Source: Baffinella frigidus (taxonomy: Eukaryota; Cryptophyceae; Cryptomonadales; Baffinellaceae). From it: 12,257 nucleotides of DNA. The stretch covers positions 66,280-78,536 of the forward strand of contig MU646540.1 of the NCBI GenBank assembly GCA_026770585.1, in the 5' to 3' direction. Made by a program: the position numbers and the translations under genes. The notes under the pieces were generated by a model that saw only the letters and a program-made list of their open reading frames with translations, was not told the DNA's origin and ran no database searches. Numbering within the stretch: the stretch's first letter is position 1; the number at the start of each line of letters is the position of its first letter. Positions 1 through 7,455 of this stretch are shown here, piece by piece.

Positions 1-12
1 CGAGGTAATCCA

Positions 13-639
13 TCACCGCCTTGACGCACGGCCGCTCCCGGGGCGGGCCCGCCTCGAGCGGCGTCGCGTCGCCCTGCTCCCCGCCGCACGGCTCTTCGGC
101 AGGCCTTCCGGCATGGACAGGGGCACCCCAACGAAGACGCGGCCTTTTGTCGAGGAGTCGATGCACGATGGCGCGTCGAGCGGCGAGAAGGTCTTGTGCA
201 CGAACGCCGGCCCGGCATATCTTGCCTCGCCGTAGGATCGCGTGTCGAGGGTCGTCGAGGCCTGCTGGAGCAGGCCCTCGGGCGCAACGCTGGAGAACAT
301 CGCGCTGAAGGGGTCGGGGCAGTCCCGGGGAAGCTCGGAAGAGGCTCTGACGGTCGAGGTGGAAGAGTCAATGGAGGAGGTTGAGTCCCTCCTTGCGAGG
401 GGGATCCGGCTTTGTCCCTTCCGGAAGGGCCATCGCTCCAGGTTGAAGCATCGGCAGGCTTTTTTGAAGGTGGTCGGGCACAAGCCCAGCTCGCGCGCGG
501 CATCCTTGAGCGGGAGGTGGAAGAGGGCCTCGAGGGCCTCGTAGTTGACGCTGACGAGGCGGGTCAGAGGTGCATCGGGATCCTCTCCTTCCTCGCGGCG
601 GCGAGGACAGAACTCGAACGATCTCCCCCCTTTCGGCAT
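13..639 (-). CDS. RWP-RK domain protein, copy 1, frameshifted before the C-terminal tail
   Basis: This 208-residue frame starts MPKGGRSFEF. Residues about 32-74 hold an RWP-RK DNA-binding domain: the helix motif LPLKDAARELGL, then CPTTFKKACR, ending in RWPFRK (69-74), the canonical family signature. RWP-RK proteins are nuclear sequence-specific transcription factors. No GAF or PB1 domain is visible, so it is closer to the short RKD type than to NIN-like proteins. Residues about 77-182 are almost identical to copy 2. After LPK (about residue 182, near base 93) the gene lacks 4 bases present in copy 2 (AAGACGGAGCC there, AAGAGCC here). The frame shifts, 26 Arg-rich residues follow and a TGA ends it at 13-15. 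Nucleotide similarity to copy 2 continues to base 1, so the rest of the old gene lies to the left. The shortened product keeps the DNA-binding domain and loses the acidic tail. It could be a pseudogene or a tail-less variant. Confidence 0.8.
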   Translation of the reverse strand: MPKGGRSFEFCPRRREEGEDPDAPLTRLVSVNYEALEALFHLPLKDAARELGLCPTTFKKACRCFNLERWPFRKGQSRIPLARRDSTSSIDSSTSTVRASSELPRDCPDPFSAMFSSVAPEGLLQQASTTLDTRSYGEARYAGPAFVHKTFSPLDAPSCIDSSTKGRVFVGVPLSMPEGLPKSRAAGSRATRRRSRRARPGSGRASRR

Positions 640-985
640 GTCCGTCGGAGCAACCCGGTGACGCGAAGCTGAGAAGCGTGGCGGGCGGCAGGAAGCGTGA
701 CCGTGACGATTGAAGATGGAAGCGTTTGCAAACTGTTAGCTGACACAAGAGGAATGTAAGATAGACCCTTGGCTGACATGTCAGCTGGGCATATTTTTTG
801 CTAAAAATAGCCTTCACTCGTTGGACGTTTACAACTCAAAAAGCCATCTATTACGAGCTCGTACATCAATAAGTGAAGCCGCGTGACTGGGAAGGCCGTC
901 ACTTGTGCATCCGCGTGACCTAGATCTATCTTGTCCCATCCTTTATTCCTCAGGTTCGAATAAATATTCATATTTCCTCTTGATT
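640..985. other. 5' flank of RWP-RK copy 1
   Basis: No gene is seen. Next to the ATG on the minus strand the leader reads GCTCCGACGGAC, shared exactly with copy 3 but not copy 2. Further out is the block CTTCCTGCC...CACG, recognisable upstream of all three copies. A perfect 14-bp palindrome, GCTGACATGTCAGC, lies at 772-785, another GCTGACA at about 736-742, and the palindrome TACGAGCTCGTA at 852-863. Promoter activity is an inference from position only. Confidence 0.4.
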
Positions 986-1121
986 CCACACAGCAACTTC
1001 GACAGGATTTTGAAGAACCCTCAGCGATAAGACCTAAGACCCTACGAAGCTTCGTACAGTAGGAAATCCGTAGGGCCACAGGGGGGTTTCTACGAAGCTT
1101 CGTACGGATGAGTTTAATGGT

Positions 1122-1168
1122 TTCCCGCCGACTTGGAGCGGTTCTATCCCGCTCCAAGTCGGCGGGAA
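1122..1168. repeat. Perfect 20-bp inverted repeat with 7-base loop
   Basis: The arm TTCCCGCCGACTTGGAGCGG (1122-1141) is followed by the loop TTCTATC and the exact reverse complement (1149-1168). The stem is GC-rich and would form a stable hairpin or cruciform. It directly abuts the inverted-repeat element that begins at 1172. Confidence 0.9.
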
Positions 1169-1171
1169 TCA

Positions 1172-1367
1172 TTTTCTTCTGTGATTGACTTTACAAGTGT
1201 TTTTATCTGTTTTTTTGCGCCGCAGGCTGCCTAATTTCGGGCGACATCTCATACAAATGCCGTTAATTCCCGAGAAACGGAAAACCCGCAATTGAAAGTC
1301 AATTGTTTCCACCTGAGAAACGTTCGGCCGCGATAAAATCACTTGTAAAGTCAATCGCAGAAGAAAA
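1172..1367. mobile_element. MITE-like element, 196 bp, 35-bp terminal inverted repeats
   Basis: The left arm (1172-1206, beginning TTTTCTTCTGTGATTGACTT) and the right arm (1333-1367) are reverse complements at 33 of 35 positions. The interior has no usable reading frame and holds a small hairpin, CAATTGA-AAG-TCAATTG. The flanks GGAATCA (1165-1171) and GGAAACA (1369-1375) could be an imperfect target duplication, but they are offset by one base. The size and structure fit a non-autonomous DNA transposon. The superfamily cannot be assigned. Confidence 0.6.
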
Positions 1368-1403
1368 CGGAAACACGGCACGAGTGCCCGAAACTCGACC
1401 TCG

Positions 1404-1541
1404 TACGAGCTCGTACGAGCTCGTATCAGATACGAAGCCTTCGTACGAGTATCCGAACGCTTCGTACGAGCTCGTACGAGTACGAAGTGTTCCTACGAAG
1501 CTTCGTAGGAACTTCGTATCAGATACTCGTAGGGTCCTATG
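1404..1541. promoter_or_regulatory. Cluster of TACGA-N-TCGTA palindromes
   Basis: In about 140 bases there are three copies of TACGAGCTCGTA (1404-1415, 1414-1425, 1465-1476). There is also a 24-bp perfect palindrome at 1489-1512 centred on GAAGCTTC, whose stem can extend to TACGAA/TTCGTA at 1481 and 1518, and two copies of the small palindrome GTATCAGATAC. Further members of the same word family lie at 852-863, 1043-1056, 1091-1104 and 1825-1838. All lie between the divergent 5' ends of two RWP-RK genes. Dyad symmetry suits binding by a dimeric protein or cruciform formation. A regulatory role is inferred, and a mobile-element origin is equally possible. Confidence 0.4.
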
Positions 1542-1771
1542 AATTCGTAGCCCGCTGTGGTTTGAGAGGATTTGAGCCGATCTTGCCTGTCCATGTGGGG
1601 AATCTCGAACCGACCCTGAAATCGAGCGTGACTGCATCGATTAATTATTGTGGACATATGATAATGTAAAGAAGGGGTATTTTTAGGAGATGCCTCTTTT
1701 GAGAACAATGACAGGCGTAAGGCCTTACGAGCTCGTTTACAAGGGGGTGGATTGCAGTGTCAGCATTCGGT

Positions 1772-1967
1772 TACAGTGGATGTACCGGTAGGCTAATAGC
1801 ATATGCTTAATGTAGGCCCTGTTGTACGAAGCTTCGTAGCACGGCGGGCAAGGTCCCGAAGGGCAAAATCCTTAGGGCTACCAATGCCCTAATGTAGCAC
1901 AGGGCCTAATGTAGCATCAGAATTAAGCCTAGCACCTAGGTCCTACGTACCGGGTACATCCACTGTA
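1772..1967. mobile_element. Foldback element with inverted ends, 196 bp
   Basis: The left end TACAGTGGATGTACCGGTA (1772-1790) pairs with TACCGGGTACATCCACTGTA (1948-1967), with a single extra base. Pairing continues inward imperfectly: TAATGTAGGCCCTGT on the left matches ACAGGGCCTAATGTA on the right. The repeat CCTAATGTAGCA occurs twice on the right side. TACGAAGCTTCGTA (1825-1838) sits inside. There is no coding content. It looks like a short foldback/MITE relic. Confidence 0.5.
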
Positions 1968-2085
1968 TCAATCTGATACATGGTACAGTGTACATGTATC
2001 ACGTACCGGTATCGTGGATACCGTACTTCGTACACGACACGCGCCAAGATCACGCGGTGTCATCAGGATACGATCATCGGTATCA

Positions 2086-2211
2086 TTGGACATGATGCGT
2101 CCTGAAAATGGTCACGAGGTTTCTCGTTTGGACATGATGCGTCCTGAAAATGGTCACGAGGTTTCTCGTTTGGACATGATGCGTCCTGAAAATGGTCACG
2201 AGGTTTCTCGT
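2086..2211 (+). repeat. Tandem repeat, 3 x 42 bp
   Basis: There are three identical 42-bp units (2086-2127, 2128-2169, 2170-2211), each beginning TTGGACATGATGCGTCCTGA. The unit is a multiple of three, so a short frame running to 2229 reads LDMMRPENGHEVSR three times. No other evidence of coding was found. A diverged single piece, CCTG...TGGTCACGAGGTTT, recurs at about 2592-2614. Confidence 0.9.
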
Positions 2212-2238
2212 TTTTCAGGATTGGAATAAGTCGTGCTC

Positions 2239-2258
2239 GATCTAGAATATTCTAGATC
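2239..2258. repeat. Perfect 20-bp palindrome
   Basis: GATCTAGAATATTCTAGATC reads the same on both strands. It lies just after the 42-bp tandem repeat, in a stretch with no gene. Confidence 0.85.
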
Positions 2259-2328
2259 TACCGCGTGATCTGAAGAGGCAGGAAGTTTGTCTCAGATCTC
2301 GAAGCTCCTTGAGATTTACGAAACACGT

Positions 2329-2498
2329 CCACACAGCGGACTTCGAAGGGATTTCTGAATAACCCTGAAGCGATCAGACCTACGACCCTACGGTAGGAAA
2401 CCCGTAGGGACAGAGGGGGTTTCCTAGGATCCTACGGAGAAGGTAACGGAAACTCGGCCCAAAATGGGCCGACAATCCCGTTGAAGCCCGCTGTGTGG
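2329..2498. mobile_element. MITE-like element, copy B, 170 bp, 24-bp inverted ends
   Basis: The left arm CCACACAGCGGACTTCGAAG... (2329-2352) is the reverse complement of the right arm (2475-2498) at about 21 of 24 positions. Inside are AGGAAACCC/GGGTTTCCT and CCGTAGG/CCTACGG pairs and a small hairpin, CGGCCCA-AAA-TGGGCCG (2455-2471). The order of internal blocks matches the start of the longer copy at 986-1560, so this is the simpler member of a dispersed family. No transposase frame is present. Confidence 0.6.
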
Positions 2499-2905
2499 TT
2501 TGCAAGTCACTTGGTATTATTTCGGACGTTTCAACAACGAAACGAGGCGTAAAACCTGGAGAGGTGACGTCACGCGCCAAGGTCAATAATGCCTGGTTCA
2601 TGGTCACGAGGTTTTGACGCAACGAATCTTTTCAATGAAAGTTACTACACATCTTGATGACATTCTCCAAGACTCCTGCCCGTTGACACAAAGCTGACAT
2701 CAACCACGTTTGTCCGAATGCTGACGAACAGCGTGACCTGAGAGATTCCAACGTGCGTTATTTGACACGGGCTATCGTTTGCTCCACACAGTAAAAGCTT
2801 CCTGCCCGTCCGACACGTTTCTCAGTCCCAATTCTCCAGCACGCGTATCGTTCGCGTCAAAGGGTTGCCGCAGCAGCAACCTGCCCTGATAACTCTCTTC
2901 TAGAC
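2499..2905 (+). promoter_or_regulatory. 5' flank of RWP-RK copy 2
   Basis: No gene is seen. From about 2797 to the ATG the sequence matches the flank of copy 3, including CTTCCTGCC, GACACGTTT and CCGCAGCAG.AACCTGCCC. The last bases before the ATG (TCTAGAC) differ from the leader shared by copies 1 and 3. GCTGACA occurs at about 2692, as it does upstream of copy 1. AACAGCGTGACCTG (about 2728) recurs at about 9560. No TATA-like element is convincing. Confidence 0.4.
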
Positions 2906-4610
2906 ATGCCAAAAAGGGCCAGATCGTTCGACTTCTTTCCTCGCCGCAAGGAAGGAGAGGCTGAAGATCTGCCTCTGACGCGCCACATTATCGTCAACTA
3001 CGAGGCCCTCGAGACACTCTTCCACATGCCGCTCAAGGATGCCGCGCGCGAGCTGGGCTTGTGCCCGACCACCTTCAAAAAAGCCTGCCGCAGCTTCAAC
3101 ATGGTGAAATGGCCCTTTCGGAAGGGACAAAGCCGGACCCCCAACGCAAGGAGGGACTCAACCTCCTCCATCGGCTCTTCCACCTCGACCGTCAGAGCCT
3201 CTTCCGAGCTTCCCCGGGACTGCCCCGACCCCTTCAGCGCGATGTTCTCCAGCGTTGCGCCCGAGGGCCTGCTCCAGCAGGCCTCGACGACCCTCGACAC
3301 GCGATCCTACGGCGAGGCAAGATATGCCGGGCCGGCGTTCGTGCACAAGACCTTCTCGCCGCTCGACGCGCCATCGTGCATCGACTCCTCGACAAAAGGC
3401 CGCGTCTTCGTTGGGGTTCCCCTGCCCATGCCGGAAGGCCTGCCGAAGACGGAGCCGTGCGGCGGGGAGCAGGACGACGCGACGCCGCTCGAGGCGGGCC
3501 CGCCCCGGGAGCGGCCGTGCGTCAAGGCGGTGATGGATTACCTCGACGGGCCTCTCGCGGGGAACTTCGACTTCATGTTTGCAGATGAGGACGGAGCGCC
3601 GCAGGTGGGCGCTTTGCTCGATGGCGACGACAACGGCGCCGAGTACTGAAGACCTCCGACGCTCCGCTCCTTGTTGGTGGGAGAGCCGGGGTGGGGGGGG
3701 TGCCCGAGGTGCGAGTGTAGGGAAAAGTGAAGTGTTTGAAAGAGTGTCTGGGAGTACCAATGGTGTTTGGAGTGAGCGGGAAGGCCAGAGCGCAGAGCTT
3801 GAAATCTTGATCATAGGAGCGAAGCCTCTGACCGCGTGTAAAAAAGTAAAGGGAGTTGAAATGGACGCCCGCGTGTCTGATGTTAGCTCATGGACGTCTC
3901 GGAAGGGAATAGAAGGTGGCCATGTTAACGCGTGCTTTCTGCCTGACCGGGGAATGGGCATGCCGCAGGACCCTAGGGCGGTGCTTCTCTCCCATTTTTT
4001 TGGGGGGGGTTAAAGCAAATTCGAAGCGAGAAGCAGTGCAAACACGATACCCGCGCCCAGAACCTGAGAGAAATGAAGAGCGGTGCGAGACGTTTCGTTT
4101 TCAACACGTGCACTATCCACACGGCGGGCACCGAGGGTTTCGTTGACCCTTGATTCCGGGGTGCTACCTGACCAATTTGCATAGAAAAGTCCTTGAAGTT
4201 AATTGTCTTCAGGTAAGTTGACTTTTGATGAAAGGTTCGTAGTCCAAAGTGTCCACGTTCGTCAAGACTCGTCGATAGGTGAACAACCGCAAGGGGGGGG
4301 CGCATCACTGCACCACTGGAAAAGAGGACTCGGTCCAAGCCCTGTGGGTAGTTCCGGGGAGCTCATCCGTCGATTGTCCCCATCTCCTCAAGAGTGAGGT
4401 GGGCGTGGCCTTCGATGTGAGTGTAATACGAAGCACCAAAGCACCAAAGTCCACCGAGTGGCACCACCACACCGATCTGAACCCCGAAATCAAGCTACAA
4501 GGTACCCCACCAGCCCTGCCTGGCCAAAGTACAGTCTCTGGTCGCCCCAAGTTCGACGGGCTCAGATCCTTCAGGTCCTTTAGGTCCTCTTTGAGATCGA
4601 ACTCGCTTGT
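2797..4610 (+). repeat. Left arm of a large inverted duplication
   Basis: This arm contains RWP-RK copy 2 and its flanks. It matches the reverse complement of about 7705-9203 in three blocks: the 5' flank plus first part of the gene; the end of the gene plus 3' flank (about 3548-4070); and about 4455-4610, for example CACCACACCGATCT and TACCCCACCAGCCCT. Bases of roughly 3251-3547 and 4095-4450 have no partner in the other arm. The arms face each other across the telomere-like array. Confidence 0.75.
2906..3649 (+). CDS. RWP-RK domain transcription factor, copy 2 (intact)
   Basis: This 247-residue frame starts MPKRARSFDF; short basic runs (PKRAR, PRRK) could serve as a nuclear signal. The RWP-RK domain covers about residues 31-73: MPLKDAARELGL, CPTTFKKACR, then KWPFRK (68-73), with Lys replacing the first Arg of the usual RWPxRK. 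The family binds DNA as nuclear transcription factors controlling nitrogen responses or sexual differentiation in plants and green algae. No GAF, PB1 or zipper is seen, so it is RKD-like. Residues about 83-190 are Ser/Pro/Ala-rich, and a Cys/Asp-Pro motif ELPRDCPDPF is conserved in all copies. The last about 33 residues are acidic with aromatics (NFDFMFADED), like an activation tail. This is the only copy here whose frame reads through that tail. No intron is needed. Function beyond DNA binding is not shown. Confidence 0.88.
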   Translation: MPKRARSFDFFPRRKEGEAEDLPLTRHIIVNYEALETLFHMPLKDAARELGLCPTTFKKACRSFNMVKWPFRKGQSRTPNARRDSTSSIGSSTSTVRASSELPRDCPDPFSAMFSSVAPEGLLQQASTTLDTRSYGEARYAGPAFVHKTFSPLDAPSCIDSSTKGRVFVGVPLPMPEGLPKTEPCGGEQDDATPLEAGPPRERPCVKAVMDYLDGPLAGNFDFMFADEDGAPQVGALLDGDDNGAEY

Positions 4611-4736
4611 TTGAACATGAGACCCCGCTTGGGAGGTCAATAACCGAGGCTCGTCACCAGTCCGACCGAGGCTCACAGAACTTTACTAAACGTCTACAAG
4701 AATGCTGGCGCTTTGAAGCTTCGTATCGTCATGTCT
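3650..4736 (+). other. 3' flank of RWP-RK copy 2
   Basis: No gene is supported, and the frames here are not conserved as frames in the matching flank of copy 3. Bases up to about 4070 and 4455-4610 match that flank, and the stretch between is specific to this side. The box GGACCCTAGGGCGG (3968-3981) recurs at 8140-8153 and 9777-9790 on the other strand. A textbook splice donor CAG/GTAAGT lies at 4210-4218, but no exon was found to go with it. Short CTTCAGGTCCTTTAGGTCCT repeats occur near 4570. Confidence 0.5.
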
Positions 4737-6426
4737 TAACCTTAAACCCTAAACCCTAAACCCTCAACCCTCAACACTAAACACTAAACCTTGAACCCTC
4801 AACCCTGCACCTGAACACTATCATAACCTAAACCCTGAACCCTGAACCCTTTACCTTGAGCCCTGACCCCAAACACCTGATCCCTGAAGTCTCAACCCTG
4901 AACCCTTCACCCAAAATCCTACACCCTAAGCCCCAGACCCTAAACATGAAACTGTGCACCCTGAACCCTAAACCCTGAAGACTCAACCCTAAACCCTAAA
5001 CCCTGAACCCTGAACACTAAACCCTCAACCCTGAACCCTGAACCCTGAACCCTGAACCCTCAACCATGAACCATAAACCCTTAATCCTCATCCCCAAACC
5101 CTAAATCCTAAACCCTAAACCCTAAACCCTCAACCCTGAACACTGAACCTTGAACCCTAACCCTAAACCCGAAACACGACACCCGAAACCGGAAATCCGA
5201 AGCACAAAACCCCAAAGCCTGAAGCCTAAACCCTGACATCCTGACCTCTACCCTGAACCCTGAACCCTGTACCCTGACGCCTGAAGCCAAAACCCTAAGC
5301 CTTAAAACCAAAATCCTAATCCCTAATCCCTAAACCCTAAACCCTCAACCCTAAACTCAAAACTTGCAACCCTAAACCCTAAACCCTAAACCCTAAACCC
5401 TAAACCCCTCACATAAACCCCAAACCTGGAACCATGAACCCTCAACCTTCAAGCCGAAGCCCAAAACCATAAACCGAAACACTCAACACTAAACCCTCAA
5501 CCCCAAACCCATAAACAATAAACCCCAAACCCTTCACCTCAACCCTCAACCCTCAACCCTAAACCCTAAACCCTAAACCCACAACCCTAAACCCTAAACC
5601 CTAAACCCTGAACCCTAAGACCTAAACCCTAAACCCTAAACCCTAAACTTTGCACCCTAAACCCTAGACCCTCAACCCTCAACCCTCAACCCTGAAACCT
5701 CAACCATAAACCCTCAACCCTAATCCCTGAACCCTCAACCCTAAACACCAAACCCTAAACCCTACACCCTCAACCCCAAACCCTCAACCATGCACTCAAA
5801 ACCTGGAAACCTAAACCCTAAACCCTAAACCGTAAATCCTGAACCCTGAACCCTACACCCTACACACCAAACCCAAAACCCTAATCCTTAAACCCCACAA
5901 CCTAAACTCTGAACCCTCAACTCTAAACCCCAAATCCCAAACCCTGAACCCTGAACCCTAAACCCTAAACCCTAAACCCTAAACCCCAGACCCTAAAACC
6001 TAGACCTGAAACCCGAAATTCGAAACCCCAACCCCTAAATGCTAAACCTTATATCATGAATACTGAAACCGAAACCCAACACCCTACACCCTCAATCCCA
6101 AACCCTAATTCTAAACCGCTGACCCCTGAACCCCTCAACCCGAAACCCGAAACCTTAAACACTAAACCCTGAACCTGAAACATCAAACACTAAACCCTGA
6201 AGACAAAACCCTAAACTGTGAAACCTCAACCCTGAAACCAAAACCTTAAACGCACAACCTCAACCACTATAACCTCAACTCTAAAGTCTAAAACCTGAAC
6301 CCTAAAGCCTAAATCCTCAACCCTAACCCTGAACCCGACACCCTATACACCAAACCCTAAACCCTAAACACTAAACCCTAAGCCCCAAACCCTACAACTC
6401 TAATCCCTAAACCCTGAACCCTAAAC
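4737..6426 (+). repeat. Degenerate telomere-like array, C-rich strand, first part
   Basis: Bases are almost wholly heptamers of the form CCCTNAA: CCCTAAA dominates, with CCCTGAA and CCCTCAA and scattered losses. CCCTAAA is the C-strand of the telomere repeat of plants and many algae. The array is interstitial: unique sequence lies on both sides and its degeneracy shows it is not an active chromosome end. Translations of this tract are repeat artefacts. Confidence 0.92.
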
Positions 6427-6714
6427 CGCCTCAACAAAGGATGGATCCGACCTAGTCACTCACGCACAGCGTTTCGGGTCTTCTTCGTTGACGAGCCCAA
6501 CGGAAGCATGCGTTCCGTCGTCGATTACCGGGCCTTGAACGACGTGCTGGAAACCCAGTATTTCCCTCCACCCGAGTGGGGCAACATCGTCAACCAACTC
6601 GGTGACTCCGAAGTGTTCATTACCTTCGACTGATAGGACTTCTTTTTCCAGAACAGGCTGCGAGACGAGGACTCGTGGCTCACCGCTTTCTCAACCTGTT
6701 TCGGACACTTAGAC
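6427..6714 (+). pseudogene. Ty3/gypsy-type reverse transcriptase fragment, broken
   Basis: One frame of about 96 codons reads LNKGWIRPSHS, then FRVFFVDEPNGSMRSVVDYR and ALND, then NQLGDSEVFITFD. These match the order of the reverse-transcriptase fingers and first palm motifs of Ty3/gypsy polyproteins (GxIRPSxSP, V.FV.K.DG..R...DYRALN, D.L....FS.LDL). Two adjacent stops (TGA 6631, TAG 6634) sit just after the motif A aspartate. The frame then continues with DSWLTAF and CFGHLD, matching the family's W.TAF....GHFE. The YxDD motif, RNase H, integrase, protease and LTRs are absent. The piece starts and stops abruptly inside telomere-like heptamers. It is a dead relic. Confidence 0.85.
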
Positions 6715-7455
6715 ATAAACACTACAACTCTAAACCCTAAAACCTGTACCTTAAACCCTAAACACTGAACCATAAACCATAAACCCTACACCCTAAACAC
6801 CAAATCCTAAAACTTAAACCCTAAACCTAAATTCTAAACCCTGAACCCTAGGCTCTAAACACCAAGCCGTAAACCCTCAACCCTCAAACCTCAACCCTAA
6901 ACCCTAAACCCTAAACCCTGAAACCTGAGCCCTAAGCCCTGAACCCTAAACCTGAAACCCCAAACACTAAAACCTGAACCCTCAAACACTAAACCCTAAA
7001 AACTGATCCCCCGACCCCTACCCTGAACCATCAGCCCTCAACCCTAAACCCTAAACCCCAAACTCTTAAACCTAAATCCTAAACCCTGAACCCTAAACCC
7101 TAAACTCTAAACCGTAAACCCTAAACCCTCAACCAGAAACAACAAATCCTGAAACCCTAAACCCTGAACCTTAAATCCTGAAACCCTAAAATCCTCAACC
7201 TGAAACCCGAAACCCGAAACCCTAAACCCTAAACCCTAAAACCTAAACTCGAAACCCTACAATCCTCAACCCTGAACCATAAACCCTCAACCCTAAACCC
7301 TAAACCCCAAAACCCTAATTCCTAAACCTCAAACCCTAAATCCTAAACCCTAAACCCTAAACCCTGAACCCTAAACCCTAAACCCTGAACCCTAAACCCT
7401 AAACCCTAATCCGTAATCCCTAATCCCCAAACCCCACACCCTAAACCCTCAACCC
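6715..7455 (+). repeat. Degenerate telomere-like array, second part
   Basis: The CCCTAAA-type heptamers resume in the same orientation right after the reverse-transcriptase fragment and run to about 7455. Runs of exact CCCTAAA are commonest near 6895-6920 and 7320-7410. The unchanged orientation on both sides argues that the fragment was inserted into one array. Confidence 0.9.

Larger units (their letters stand above)
986..1560. mobile_element. Probable non-autonomous inverted-repeat element, copy A, with nested insertions
   Basis: The left end CCACACAGCAACTTCGACAG and the sequence after it (GAACCCTCAGCGATAAGACC, then CCGTAGGGCCACAGGGGGG) match the element at 2329-2498 in the same order. 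The right end GCCCGCTGTGG (1550-1560) resembles the inverted right end of that element. Between them this copy carries extra material: two TACGAAGCTTCGTA palindromes (1043-1056, 1091-1104), a 20-bp perfect hairpin, a 196-bp inverted-repeat element and a palindrome cluster. No coding capacity for a transposase is seen. The left end is well supported by the second copy. The right end is weaker because the arms match only partly. Confidence 0.45.

Noticed and set aside
952-970. GGTTCGAATAA resembling a tRNA T-loop
   Set aside because: No pairing T-stem, acceptor stem or anticodon arm surrounds it.
1299-1637. Frames with SSYE/RTSSYELV repeats on both strands
   Set aside because: They are produced by the TACGA/TCGTA palindromes, with no independent sign of coding.
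2086-2211. CRISPR-like array
   Set aside because: The 42-bp units are directly adjacent with no spacers and the genome is eukaryotic.
3158-3961. Long minus-strand frame (267 codons)
   Set aside because: It is antisense to RWP-RK copy 2 and its flank, and similar antisense frames appear opposite the other copies. It reflects GC-rich codons of the real gene.
4210-4218. Perfect splice donor CAG/GTAAGT downstream of copy 2
   Set aside because: No matching exon or acceptor was found, and it lies in the part of the flank absent from the copy 3 side.
5108-5311. Minus-strand frame with GFRV/GSGF-type repeats
   Set aside because: It is a translation of degenerate telomere-like heptamers.
6525-6773. 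Minus-strand frame of 82 codons
   Set aside because: It is antisense to the reverse-transcriptase relic, whose sense frame carries recognisable motifs.
4737-7455. Active telomere or simple end-to-end chromosome fusion
   Set aside because: Unique DNA lies on both sides, units are heavily degenerate, and the orientation does not flip as a head-to-head fusion requires.
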